NCBI GenBank assembly: GCA_965237405.1
Contig: OZ250139.1
Location: 1,798,001-1,862,000 of the forward strand
Length of the DNA stretch: 64,000 nt
Direction: 5' to 3'
From: CAUZIB01 sp963663925
GTDB lineage: Bacteria > Acidobacteriota > Vicinamibacteria > Vicinamibacterales > UBA8438
Below the pieces are notes generated by a model, which was not told the DNA's origin, did not search any database, and saw only the letters and a program-made list of their open reading frames with translations. The position numbers were made by a program, and so were the translations under genes. Of the stretch, positions 17,374 through 26,226 are shown in pieces. Position 1 is the stretch's first letter. Every line of letters starts with the position of its first letter.

Positions 17374-18007
17374 TAGGAGGTTTCCACCATCCGGCTCTTC
17401 AGCTGATGTGGCTCATGGCTCGGTCCACTACCTTTCGAATTTCTGGTGACATGAGTCCCGACGTCAACGCGCCGGTCATGGGTCCCTTCGAAAGCGCACA
17501 CCAACACGGGCCACCGTTGCTCGGCCGGGTCCGGGGGCCAACCCGGTCCCCGACGTCCGCGCTCGTATGCAGCCCTCCGACTCCCGCCCTCCCGTCGGCC
17601 GCGGCTCCGGTCGTCCCTGGCCGGTGGCCTACCCTGTCCCTCGTGCGACAAGGAGGAAGAAGGGCCTCCCAGGTGCCTGGGCCGTCCTCTTCCAGCGTGC
17701 CGTAGGCTCAGACCCCGCTGGGTGCGCGTCTCGGCGTGCCCATCGCGTCGAGACCGCCATCGCCTTCAGGCTGCACAATGCCCTGGGCACCCAGAATGAG
17801 CGTTATTTCGTGGCTGTAAACCCGACGGCCCACTCGCTTGCGTGCCTACGCATCGGCGTCTTCGTGACCGCGGACGCCGCAAGGCTCGCTACCGGGGTGG
17901 GTGGGTCGCCCTTCACCGGACGGGTTTCGCACCCGTTGGACGGCGAACACAGTTTCATGACGTCACCGCATCGTCACTCCCCTTTGACCAGCCTTGCCTG
18001 GTCGCAC

Positions 18008-18283
18008 CATGCAACAACGCCGCGTGCCGCCACGGGGCCGCGCTGGCCGACCGGACCCGGCGGCGCTGGGGGACGCGTTGAACGAGGCGTCACCGGGACC
18101 GAGCCAGATCCTGCAGGGGGACCGGGCTGTGGTTCGCCACGAGCGGCCATGCGGATGCCGCGTCGCGTACGAGGTGTGCCCGTGTCGTGAGGGACCGTCC
18201 GGATCCAGACACGCTCGTGACAGGGGCGGTCATCCCGCTCACCCACCACCCGATCACACACGGGAGCGTTGCCTGATCGACCC
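18008..18283. other. Non-coding stretch with a possible IS-end relic
   Basis: No gene is recognised here. At 18012-18021 the sequence GCAACAACGCC resembles the right terminal repeat of the 1,073-bp IS5-like elements (GCGCAACAACGCC), directly beside the 5' end of the group II intron. It may be an IS end used as the intron's 5' exon, or a coincidence. Confidence 0.35.
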
Positions 18284-18910
18284 CTATCCCGTGCTGCCTT
18301 CACGGGACACGGCTTTGGTCATGCGGTAGCCGACCCGAGGCTCGGTCACGATGTAGGCGGGCCTGGTGGCAGCGTCGCCCAGCTTGCGGCGGAGTTTCTT
18401 CACGAAGGCGCGCACCAGCCGGGCGTCGCCGCTGTGCTGCGGTCCCCAGACCCGTCGCAGCAGGTCCGCGTGCGTCAAGACCCGTCCGGCGTTGACCGAC
18501 AGTTCGCGGAGCAGGTCGTACTCGGTGACGGTGAGTGGGACCGGCCGGCCGGCCACGGTCACCCGGCGTTCCTCGTAGTCAATGGTCAGGTCCCCCAGCC
18601 GATAGGGTTCGGGCGGCGTGGGGCGTCGTACGCTATCGGTCGTTAACGGGTCTGTGGGTAGGGGACGTTGCGGGTCAGTTTTCGAACCGCGCAACAACGC
18701 CGCAAACCGGGGGTTGATGAACTCGTCGCAGCGGCTGGCCCGGTCGTTGCTGTTGCCGAGCAGCTCCACTCCCGGCGCCAAGTTGAGCCCGATCTCCTGG
18801 CTTAGATAGAAGCCTGACCTCGGCTGCGCCGAGGCCGTGCCGGTAATCAGTCCGGCGCCGGCCAGCGCCAGTAGGCAAGCGCCGAAGAGCGACCTCCTAG
18901 TGCGCATCAT
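18284..18910 (-). pseudogene. Chimeric ORF: outer-membrane protein N-terminus, IS end, OmpR-type DNA-binding domain
   Basis: One open minus frame of 209 codons joins three unrelated pieces. Residues 1-70 are a signal peptide plus the first strand of an OmpA-like barrel protein (SGFYLSQEIGLNLAPGVELL, then SNDRASRCDEFINPRFA). Residues about 70-96 are the antisense translation of an IS5-like right end (GSKTDPQRPLPTDPLTTDSV). The rest is a winged-helix domain of OmpR/KdpE type: LTVTEYDLLRELSVNAGRVL, RRVWGPQHSGDARLVRAFVK and TEPRVGYRM. The receiver domain is absent. It is probably two broken genes fused by IS insertion and deletion; the fusion could be expressed and exported, where a DNA-binding domain makes no sense. 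Confidence 0.75.
18624..18701 (+). mobile_element. Right-end relic of the 1,073-bp IS5-like element
   Basis: From GTCGTACGCTATCGGTCGTT to the terminal repeat CCGCGCAACAACGCC this stretch is almost identical to the right ends of the two intact copies (26097-26173 and 28574-28650). It is embedded in frame in the chimeric ORF at 18284-18910. Confidence 0.85.
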
Positions 18911-19453
18911 TGTTATGTCCGTGTCGGGATCGTGCCCTGTATTCCAGCCGACTCTACCGAATCGCAGAAGCGATCGCCAGCCCACGCGAGACGGGTTTCC
19001 TCCATCGTCTTGCACCGCTCGCCGCTCGCCCGTCGCTAACGAGCCGAGCGGCACGGAGGAGGCGAGTCGCATCGTGTTCCGGCTTGCTACGCGGATGTGG
19101 TTGGAAGCCTTGGATCGGGTGATGTCTGAGGCAGGGGCTCCCCCATCGTTAGATTGCAATACTAGGGAAGTCTGCCATCATGTTTCGATATATACAGTTA
19201 CACCCACATTTAACAGCGCGACGGACATGGCATCCCGGTGAGTCGTCTGGAAGCACACCCCTCCTCAGCAGCCACCAGACGCCCCTGGCAACTCCCGAAG
19301 AGATGGTCAAGGCGAACGACGATGACTGCATACGGCTCGAACATCAGCCCCTTGGCGCGATGATGGCGGTATCGGTTCAGGCGCGACCGGCGCGGTCGTA
19401 TCGGCGCGCTGGCGATCCCGGTCGAACAGCCTGGCAGCCGTCACCAATCGGTT
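18911..19453. other. Intergenic region; no feature recognised
   Basis: Open frames in this stretch (for example the extension of the chimeric ORF to 19159) lack recognisable domains. The promoter of the broken outer-membrane gene should lie near 18911-18960 on the minus strand. Around 19180-19210 the sequence is locally AT-rich (CGATATATACAGTTAC). Confidence 0.35.
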
Positions 19454-21607
19454 TCAACTCTCGTGGATGGGACAACGTTCGCCCGGTTCAGTCCCTTCGA
19501 CGAAATACTCAACATACGTGGGGCGGCTGGCTCGAATCGTGGCCAGTTCGCGTTCCCCCGTCTGCCGACACCGATCCCGAACCAATGCACCAGAGCGCGC
19601 GCACACCTCGACGGCGACGACGTCAGCCGGTGGCGCAAGCCAGCCGGCCTGACGATCCGCGAGCGCCGCCTTCATGAACTGCGCCCACAGGGGTGCGGCT
19701 AGCTCCGACGCATACCCATCAGTGATGATCGTGCGCGGCTGGTCGAATCCTATCCACACGCCCGCGGCAAGTTCCGGTGTGAACCCCACGAACCAGGCGT
19801 CCTTGTAGTCGTCGGTCGTGCCAGTCTTCCCGCCAGCCGGTGCGACGAACCCCTCGCGTCGGACCCGGGTGCCTGTGCCGGCGTCGACCACATCCCGCAG
19901 CAGGCTCGCGACGAGAAACGCGGTGGTCGGTTCGACCGCGCGATGCGCAGATGACGTGGGGGCACCAGTCCCGTTGAAGATGATGGTGCCGTCCGCCCGC
20001 TCCACCCGCCGGATATATGCGGGCTGGGGCACGACGCCCTGATTGGCAAACGCCGCGTAGGCGGCTGTCAGGTGCTCCAGCGTCACCGTTCCGGATCCCA
20101 GCGCCACCGAGGGGACGGCCGGTTGTGGTCCCAGCCCGAAACGGGCGGCGTAGTCGAGGGTGCGATCCATGCCGGTCAACTCCAACAGCCGTACCGCGGC
20201 GCGGTTGCTGGACAACCGTAGGGCGGTCCGCATCGTCATGGCCGTCACGGTGGTTTCGTCGTCCGGTAACCAGCGCCCTTCGGGCGTCGGCAGTGGCCGG
20301 TTGAGATCCGCCAGCCATGTCGCCGGGGTCAGACCGTTATCGAGCGCCGCCGCGTACAGGAACGGCTTGAACGCCGATCCGGGTTGCCGTCGGGCTTGGG
20401 TCGCACGGTTGAACGCACTCTCAGTGAAACGACGACCACCCACGACCGCCCGCACCGCGCCCGTCCGCGGGTCGATCGCAATCAGCGCCGCCTGCAGACG
20501 CGCATCCGCCTCGTGGTCTGCTGGCGCAAACCGCGGGAGCGCTTCGATGCGATGCAGGCCGGCCGCGGTGGCGTCCTCGGCCGCCCGCTGCAGATCGGGT
20601 ACCAGGGTGGTGTAGACGCGGAGACCCTCGCCGTAGACCGCATCGACCCCGAACCGATCGACCAGCCGCCGCCGCACCTCAGCCTTAAAGTAGCTGCCGA
20701 ACTCGGGGCGGGGCTCTAACCCGTTGCGGAGCCGCACACGTTCCTGCTTGGCCTGCGAGACATCTTCGCCGTTCGCGGCTCCAGTATGGAGCATGGCTGT
20801 TAGCACGACGTCACGGCGCGTCAGAGCCGCGTCTGGATGGTCGGCAGGCGAATAGACATTCGGAGCCCGGATCAGGCCGACCAGCAGCGCGGCTTCGGCC
20901 AGTGTAAGGTCGGACGCAGGCTTCCCAAGATACCCTTGGGCGGCGGCTTCCACCCCGTAGAAGCCCTCACCGAAGTACACTTTATTGAGATAGAACTCGA
21001 GAATACGGTCTTTCGGGTAGGCGCGTTCGATCTGCACGGCCGTGATGATCTCGGCGATTTTTCGGCGGAACGTACGCTCTCGCGAGAGCAGGCTCACCCG
21101 CGCGAGCTGTTGGGTAATCGTGCTGCCGCCCTGTGCGAGACGTCCCGCCTGGACGTCGATCACCGCGGCCCCGGCCATCCGTATCAGGTCGAAGCCCCGG
21201 TGGTCGTAGAAGCGACGGTCCTCGACGGCCAGGACGGCGCCGGTCAGGTGGGATGAGATCTCATGCAGCGGGATCGACAGCCGGCGTTCCCGAAACAGGG
21301 TGAACGCGGGCTGATCGAACGCATCGAAGATGACGGTGGCGTTCGCCATGATCCCGAGCGTGCCGATCTCGTCAGCGGCGGGCAACTGCCGGCCCACCTC
21401 GGCGGCCAACCACAGTGCCGATACCACCCCGCCAACGAGCATGCACTCGACAAGCCTCAACCACCGCCGTGATCGCCTCGCCCGTCGTCGGCGCCGCGGC
21501 GAGCCGGCTCGGGTCGAAGGACTGGCCCGGGTGGCCCGTCGCCGCGTGGTCCGGCTGCGCCGCCCCCTGGTGCCCGAGCCGGAAGTGTTGCCTCTCCGGT
21601 CTTGCAT
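19454..21607 (-). CDS. Class A penicillin-binding protein (PBP1A-like)
   Basis: This bifunctional peptidoglycan synthase has 717 aa. A basic cytoplasmic tail (residues 1-48) precedes one membrane anchor (about 53-70). The GT51 glycosyltransferase domain shows EDRRFYDHRGFD (129-140) and QGGSTITQQL (159-168). The transpeptidase domain has SAFK (411-414), SSN (466-468) and KTGTT (594-598), all three active-site motifs. It polymerises lipid II and cross-links peptides in the periplasm. It is intact despite its position among IS relics; neighbours give no operon partner. The unusual Arg-rich N-terminus may include a few codons upstream of the real start. Confidence 0.93.
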   Translation of the reverse strand: MQDRRGNTSGSGTRGRRSRTTRRRATRASPSTRAGSPRRRRRARRSRRWLRLVECMLVGGVVSALWLAAEVGRQLPAADEIGTLGIMANATVIFDAFDQPAFTLFRERRLSIPLHEISSHLTGAVLAVEDRRFYDHRGFDLIRMAGAAVIDVQAGRLAQGGSTITQQLARVSLLSRERTFRRKIAEIITAVQIERAYPKDRILEFYLNKVYFGEGFYGVEAAAQGYLGKPASDLTLAEAALLVGLIRAPNVYSPADHPDAALTRRDVVLTAMLHTGAANGEDVSQAKQERVRLRNGLEPRPEFGSYFKAEVRRRLVDRFGVDAVYGEGLRVYTTLVPDLQRAAEDATAAGLHRIEALPRFAPADHEADARLQAALIAIDPRTGAVRAVVGGRRFTESAFNRATQARRQPGSAFKPFLYAAALDNGLTPATWLADLNRPLPTPEGRWLPDDETTVTAMTMRTALRLSSNRAAVRLLELTGMDRTLDYAARFGLGPQPAVPSVALGSGTVTLEHLTAAYAAFANQGVVPQPAYIRRVERADGTIIFNGTGAPTSSAHRAVEPTTAFLVASLLRDVVDAGTGTRVRREGFVAPAGGKTGTTDDYKDAWFVGFTPELAAGVWIGFDQPRTIITDGYASELAAPLWAQFMKAALADRQAGWLAPPADVVAVEVCARSGALVRDRCRQTGERELATIRASRPTYVEYFVEGTEPGERCPIHES

Positions 21608-21693
21608 CAGACGGAGTATCGGTACCGGGTTTCTACAACATCACCACGCTCCTCAAAGACGGGTGACCTGCCCGGTTTCTTCGGACCACTAAT

Positions 21694-21735
21694 TACTGGA
21701 GAATGACGCCCGTTTACTGGAAAATGACGCCCGTT
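21694..21735. repeat. Tandem 21-bp direct repeat at the end of the chimeric IS
   Basis: TACTGGAGAATGACGCCCGT(T) at 21694-21714 is followed at once by TACTGGAAAATGACGCCCGT(T) at 21715-21735, with one mismatch. The second unit includes the last codons of the IS3-type transposase. Duplicated terminal sequence is consistent with an IS3-type right end next to another end of the same kind. Confidence 0.7.
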
Positions 21736-22667
21736 AGGCTCTCTCCTAACCAGCCGTGGGTCGTCCCCATCTGCTTCTTGAACTCGGCGGGGGTGAGGTA
21801 GCCGAGACTCATGTGAGGACGTTCTTCGTTGTCGTGTCGCCGCCAGCGTTCGATCCCGATCTTGGCCTCCATCCGATTCCGAAACCACTCGAGGGATAGA
21901 CATTCGTTCCGGAACTGCCCGTTGAACGACTCGTCCGTGCCATGCTGCCAGGGCTTGCCCGGATCGATGAACGCCGTGTCGATCTCCGCAGTCTGCAGCC
22001 AGCGGAGCAGAGCGGTCGCGATGAACTCCGGCCCGGTATCGGACCGCAGATAGCGCGGGGCGCCGTGGAGGCTCACCAACTGCCCGAGCACGTCGATCAC
22101 CCGGCCAGACCGTATGCTCCCCGCCACATCGATCGCCAGACACTCACGCGTGAACTCGTCGACGACGGTCAGGCACTTCAGCGACCGGCGGCCATCCGCG
22201 CACGTATCGAAGACGAAGTCGTAGGCCCACACGTGATTCATCGCGGTCGGGGTCAGGCGGGCGCGCCGAAGCGCGAGGGCGAGATGCTGACCGCGTCGCG
22301 AGAGCGTGGTGTGATCGGGTGCCGTGAGATCGACGCCCAGCATCCCGAAGATCGATGTCAAGACGCCCTCGGTCTGACGCAACGGTACGTGGAAGATGAG
22401 ACTGAGCGTCAGGGCGGTTTCGATGGCGAGATCGGAAGACTGGAGTTGCCCGCTCCACCTGCCGACGCCAGCCGCTGCCCACGTGGCGATCGCGTCGGGC
22501 GTGAGCCAGAGGGTGACGTCGCCTCGCCGCACGAGGGCTCGGTCGTACTCGGCCCAGTTCCCGACGCGATACGTTGTCGTGTACGTCGGATGCACTCTCG
22601 ACTTCACATCGAGATCATGACCCGCCGGCGGTCGCGATGGGCAACATGCCGGCCACTGCTCGCCCAC
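21714..22667 (-). pseudogene. Chimeric transposase ORF: IS5-like N-terminus fused in frame to IS3-type OrfB C-terminus
   Basis: The N-terminal part (to about residue 135) matches the IS5-like transposases at 25174 and 27651: SRVHPTYTTTYRVGNWAEYD, TLWLTPDAIATWAAAGVG and APDHTTLSRRGQHLALALRR. From about residue 136 it switches without a stop to an IS3-family OrfB core: NHVWAYDFVFDT (first Asp), RSDTGPEFIATALLRWL (second Asp), GKPWQHGTDESFNGQFRNEC (Glu) and the typical end GYLTPAEFK. The IS3 part contains its full DDE set but lacks the N-terminal domain; the IS5 part lacks its catalytic residues. Fusion probably arose by IS3 insertion or deletion. Activity is unlikely. Confidence 0.82.
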
Positions 22668-22679
22668 CGCGCTGAATCA

Positions 22680-22692
22680 GCGCACCAACGCC
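22680..22692. repeat. Left terminal repeat of an IS5-like element
   Basis: GCGCACCAACGCC here is the reverse complement of the left terminal repeat of the intact IS5-like copies (GGCGTTGGTGCGC at 25101 and 27578). It caps the 5' side of the chimeric transposase and borders directly on the IS110 end relic. Confidence 0.65.
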
Positions 22693-22696
22693 GCAC

Positions 22697-22737
22697 CGAG
22701 GCCGCCTGAACACGTGTCTTGACATATAGGGGCGTCT
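22697..22737 (+). mobile_element. Solitary right end of an IS110-family element
   Basis: GCCTGAACACGTGTCTTGAC followed by ATATAGGGGCGTCT repeats, in inverted orientation, the transposase stop codon and 3' end of the IS110 element at 6540-6570. Only about 40 bp are left. It confirms the position of that element's right border. Confidence 0.75.
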
Positions 22738-22752
22738 GTGCCCTCTGCGGCC

Positions 22753-23965
22753 ATGCGTATAATCGACATCGTGAAACGCGGCCTCTGGGCGCTCGTGCTG
22801 ATCGGAGCCCTCTGGGCTATTGGTGCGGCCGTCCGCGACGGCACAGCAGAAGTGAGCCCGGGCGTTGAACGCGACGCGGCGACTGGTGCGTGGGCAGCGG
22901 CCAGCGCGGAGCCTGCGGCGCTGGTGGAGGCGCCCGAGGTCAGGAGTCTCCTGGCCGCCGAGGCCGATGAGGTGGATGCGGTCGCGCAGACCTTGCCGCG
23001 GCTCCACAGCCTCCTGGTCAGCCTGCGGGGCGAGTTGCTGTTCGAGCGGTACTACAACGGGCGTAGCCGCGATCGGCTCGCCAACATCAAGTCGGCGTCA
23101 AAGAGTGTCATCTCGGCCCTGGTCGGCATCGCCGTCGATCGCCGGTTGATTCCCGACGTCCAGACCCCCATCGCCACCTATTTTCCCGAGCTTGCCAGCG
23201 ATTCGGACGCGCGCAAGACGGAGATCACCGTCGAGCATCTGCTGACCATGAGGCCCGGGCTCGAGGGGACGAGCAACCGCAACTACGGTGCCTGGGTGAC
23301 GAGTCGCGACTGGGTGCGGCACGCGCTGGCCCGGCCGATGTTCGCCGCGCCCGGCGCGAAGATGGAGTACAGCACCGGCAACACGCATCTCCTCTCCGCG
23401 ATCTTGACGAAAGCGGCCGGGAAGACCACGCGGCAATTCGCCAACGAAGCCCTGGCGACGCCGCTTGGTTTTACGCTGGCACAGTGGCCGCGCGATCCGC
23501 AGGGCATCTACTTTGGCGGCAACGACATGTTGCTGACGCCGCGCCAGATGCTGGCCTTCGGCGAGCTGTATCTGAACGAGGGTCGCGTTGGCGGCGAGCA
23601 GGTTCTCTCCCCTCGGTGGGTACAGTGGTCGTGTGAGGGCGTCGAGCGCAACCGCCGGCCCGGCGTTCGATCCGGATGGTAACATCGATCCGCTGCGCGA
23701 TCGCCGGTACGGATACGGCTGGTGGGTGCACCAGATCGGCGACTACGAGACCTGCTTCGCCTGGGGCTACGGGGGTCAGTACATCTTTGTCCTGCCGGAA
23801 CTGGATGTTGTGCTGGTGGCCACCTCGTCGTCCGACGTGAGCGACGAACGCCGCGGTCATCGGCGCGCTCTGTTCGACATTCTCGAACGGCTCGTCGTGG
23901 CGCCCATGGTGAGTGAACCTACATCGATCACCCGCAACGCCTTCGAGGAACCGGCGATCAACTAG
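22753..23965 (+). pseudogene. Serine hydrolase (class C beta-lactamase fold), frameshifted
   Basis: This is a beta-lactamase/esterase-type hydrolase with an N-terminal signal or anchor helix (GLWALVLIGALWAIGAAV). Motif 1 is SASKSV (SxxK), the second motif is YSTGN, and the third motif region lies near WGYGGQYIFV in the shifted frame. The first frame ends prematurely at 23682 after LSPRWVQ. From about 23640 the protein continues one base later as AFDPDGNIDPLRDRRYGYGW through to 23965. A one-base insertion near 23625-23640 explains this. Substrate unknown; family members cleave beta-lactams, D-amino peptides or esters. ATG 22753 is preferred to GTG 22738, which borders the IS110 end. Confidence 0.78.
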
Positions 23966-24299
23966 CCGCGGGGGTCTGGTCGTTGGCGCCGGTCCTTTTC
24001 GGGCCCATTTCCCGCCACGGCATTGTCAACTTGTTGAGGGCAGCGCGCCGCCGGTCAGGCGCGTCCACAGCGCCGCCTGCCGCCGCGCCTAGTGCGGCCT
24101 GCATAGACAAAGGGACAAGACGGAATTGGCAACAGAGCAACGGCAATCGGTGTTTCCACAGGCCAGGATCGCTTCCGGGGGCACGTTTCTGACACCGCAA
24201 GGGAACAATGTTCAGACGGTGTACGTAGATCTGTCTGGGGAGGTCGAGGCAAAGAGCTTGTGCCGGATGTGTTGCAACTTTTCAAAAGCGGCAAGAGCG
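23966..24299. other. Non-coding stretch; possible solitary MITE end
   Basis: No gene is recognised. GGCATTGTCAACTTGTTGA at 24019-24037 resembles the MITE terminal repeat (GGCATTGTCAAGTTGA) and might be a third, solo end. The remainder looks like decayed sequence. Confidence 0.4.
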
Positions 24300-24425
24300 C
24301 GACAGGATCTCACAGCCGAGGACGGCCTCACTCCCCTGCCCAGCTGGACTCCGGGCGCGAAGACCATCTCCGATGATGGAGTTGTATCGAAAGAAGGCGT
24401 TCTCCACCCGGCCCTGACGATGGTA
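24300..24425 (-). pseudogene. Divergent IS5-like transposase relic (C-terminus)
   Basis: On the minus strand the sequence reads GRVENAFFRYNSIIGDGLRA and then QGSEAVLGCEILSRSCRF before a stop. It corresponds to MENAFFRYKVIIGESLRARS and TEAILACNILNQMTQ of the intact copies. The divergence shows it is an older or different member of the group. The MITE copy 2 lies 8 bp upstream. Confidence 0.7.
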
Positions 24426-24432
24426 CCCTGAC

Positions 24433-24551
24433 GGTATTGTCAAGTTGAGGCTGACGGCCGTTTTTGATGCCCAGCATGGTGGGCTCGCGACGAGCTAGGG
24501 CGCAGTATCTTGGGGGTCGATCGACGTGCTTTTCGTCAACTTGACAATGCC
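24433..24551. repeat. MITE-like element, copy 2 (119 bp)
   Basis: Ends GGTATTGTCAAGTTGA and, inverted, GGCATTGTCAAGTTGA bound this copy; the interior closely follows copy 1 at 12476-12595. The left end has one change (C to T). No ORF. It lies next to the divergent IS5-like relic but shares no end sequence with it. Confidence 0.75.
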
Positions 24552-24683
24552 GCCAGAGGGCCTGGCTCCAACCGGTGGGCAAGCGGCCGCGCACACGCCA
24601 GACAGTGGATCACGCCGTGACGTGCTCGCCGCGTCAGGACCTGGACGCGGCGAAGGAAAATTCACCCAGCGGCTGTCTAGGCC

Positions 24684-25100
24684 TCAAGCGTCTGTGGGCC
24701 TAGGTGCGAGGTTGAACAGTGCCCGAGGACTCATAGCCGGTGAGCCGGCTAGCGCCTCAACGAGGCGCTGATTTGGATTTGCCGAGCTATAGTTTCCGTC
24801 CTCCTGCCATGACTTTGTGTGAAGCCAATTGGTGTGCTTCTCGACCAAGCGAACCAGTGCGTCATGCTCGATCAGATACCACTCCTGGTACATCGGAAAT
24901 GCCATGTAGAGCGATTTGCCGACATACTTTTTTGAGAGTGCGAGTCGCGCTTTCAACTGCACTTTCAGCGTACCGCTGCCATCTTTGTGATACGCGAGAA
25001 AGTCTGCTCCCTGCTAGTCGTCCGCGAGCTTGATGCAGTTGTATCCATAGTCGGAGAGCTTTCCCGCAACTTTTTGAAAATTGAAAACCTCCTTCTGCTT
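24684..25100 (-). pseudogene. Nuclease-like hypothetical protein, 5'-truncated with an in-frame stop
   Basis: The minus frame reads KQKEVFNFQKVAGKLSDYGY, NCIKLADD, then TAG (25014-25016), then QGADFLAYHKDGSGTLKVQL and KARLALSKKYVGKSLYMAFP, ending at 24684. A conserved bacterial hypothetical family with PD-(D/E)xK-like pattern (GADF...VQLK) has this sequence, normally with Trp at the stop position (TGG to TAG). The N-terminus is removed by the left end of the IS5-like copy 1 at 25101. Function unknown; nuclease-like fold is an inference. Confidence 0.6.
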
Positions 25101-26173
25101 GGCGTTGGTGCGCGGAAACAAGTGTTCGTCGCGGCCCTGGCCATCGTGACGGCCGAAGGGGCATGATCTCGACGTGAAGTCGAGAGTGCATCCCAGGTAC
25201 ACAACGAAATACCGCGTCGGAAACTGGCCGGCGTACGACCGAGCACTGGTCCAGCGAGGCGACGTCACCCTGTGGTTGACGCCGGAAGCGATCGCCACGT
25301 GGGAGGCCGTGGGCGTCGGCAAGCGCGGAGGGCAGCTGCAGTACTCCGAGGTTGCCATCGAAACCGCGCTGACGCTCCGCCTGATCTTTCACCTGCCCCT
25401 TCGTCAGACGGAGGGCTTTCTGAGGTCGATCTTCGGGATGCTGTGCCTCGACCTGTCCGCGCCCGATCACACGACTCTCTCACGGCGTGGTCAGCACCTC
25501 GACCTTGCACTTCGCCGCCTCCCCGCGGGCGCAGGCATACATCTCATCGTCGACAGTACCGGGCTCTCGACTGTGGGTGAAGGTGAATGGGCGGCCGTGA
25601 AACATGGCGGACGCGGGATACGCGGCTGGAAGAAGCTTCATCTGGGCGTCGACGGATCGGGCGTGATCGTCGCTCACGCCCTGACCGGCGGGCATGTTGA
25701 CGACGCGACGACAGCCCTCGATCTGATCGACCAGGTCGAAGGCGACGTCTCCTGCCTCACGGCGGACGCGGCCTACGACACGCGTGGCATCTACGAGGCT
25801 GCGGGTGCGCGTGGCGCGACGGTCGTCATTCCACCGACCAGGACAGCCACCGTGTCTGGACGGCGACCACGATCGCCCGCGCGCGACCGCACGATCCGAC
25901 AGGTGCAGCAGGCTGGACGGCGACAGTGGAAGAAGGACTCGGGCTACCATCAGCAGGCCCGTATGGAGAACGCCTTCTTCCGGTACAAGGTGATCATCGG
26001 GGAGAGCCTTCGAGCGCGCAGTCGGGCGGGGCAAGAGACGGAGGCCATCCTCGCATGTAACATCCTCAATCAGATGACTCAGCTTGGTAGGCCGGCGTCG
26101 TACGCTATCGGTCGTTAACGGGTCTGTGGGTCGGGGGCGTTGCGGGTCAGTTTTCGAACCGCGCAACAACGCC
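25101..26173 (+). mobile_element. IS5-like element, intact copy 1 (1,073 bp)
   Basis: Terminal repeats GGCGTTGGTGCGCGG (left) and GGCGTTGTTGCGCGG (right, minus strand) bound the element; the right repeat ends at 26173. The second copy at 27578-28650 has the same length and nearly the same sequence. The adjoining bases show no obvious target duplication. Relics of the same element occur at 5285, 9186, 18624 and 22680. Confidence 0.85.
25174..26118 (+). CDS. IS5-family DDE transposase, copy 1 (314 aa)
   Basis: The protein has an N-terminal DUF772-like region (RGDVTLWLTPEAIATWEAVG) and a DDE core. First Asp in HLIVDSTGLSTVGEGEW, second in CLTADAAYDTRGIYEAAGA, Glu in RMENAFFRYKVIIGESLRA. ATG 25174 starts the homology. 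The copy at 27651 differs in only a few residues (for example HPRYTTKYR against HLRYKTKYR), so both transposed recently or are kept alike by recombination. Confidence 0.9.
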   Translation: MKSRVHPRYTTKYRVGNWPAYDRALVQRGDVTLWLTPEAIATWEAVGVGKRGGQLQYSEVAIETALTLRLIFHLPLRQTEGFLRSIFGMLCLDLSAPDHTTLSRRGQHLDLALRRLPAGAGIHLIVDSTGLSTVGEGEWAAVKHGGRGIRGWKKLHLGVDGSGVIVAHALTGGHVDDATTALDLIDQVEGDVSCLTADAAYDTRGIYEAAGARGATVVIPPTRTATVSGRRPRSPARDRTIRQVQQAGRRQWKKDSGYHQQARMENAFFRYKVIIGESLRARSRAGQETEAILACNILNQMTQLGRPASYAIGR

Positions 26174-26226
26174 GTCGCGCGGCTTCACCGCAGGATTCCA
26201 AGCCGCAGATCTGGTAACGGCCGGGT

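Larger units (their letters stand above)
16018..18007 (-). mobile_element. ORF-less group II intron, split by an IS
   Basis: On the minus strand the 5' end GTGCGACC (from 18007) matches the group II consensus GUGYG. About 630 nt of structured, ORF-poor sequence follow, then GAGCCGGATGGTGGAAACC (domain V 5' arm with GAAA loop) near 17376-17395. The 3' arm GTCCGGTTC lies at 16059-16067, on the far side of the IS at 16071-17373. Next come a domain VI-like hairpin (GGGGGAGCAATCCCCC, 16031-16046) and the terminal CTACTCGAC ending near 16018. Without the IS the intron is about 690 nt, normal for an ORF-less intron. With domain V interrupted it cannot splice. Confidence 0.7.
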
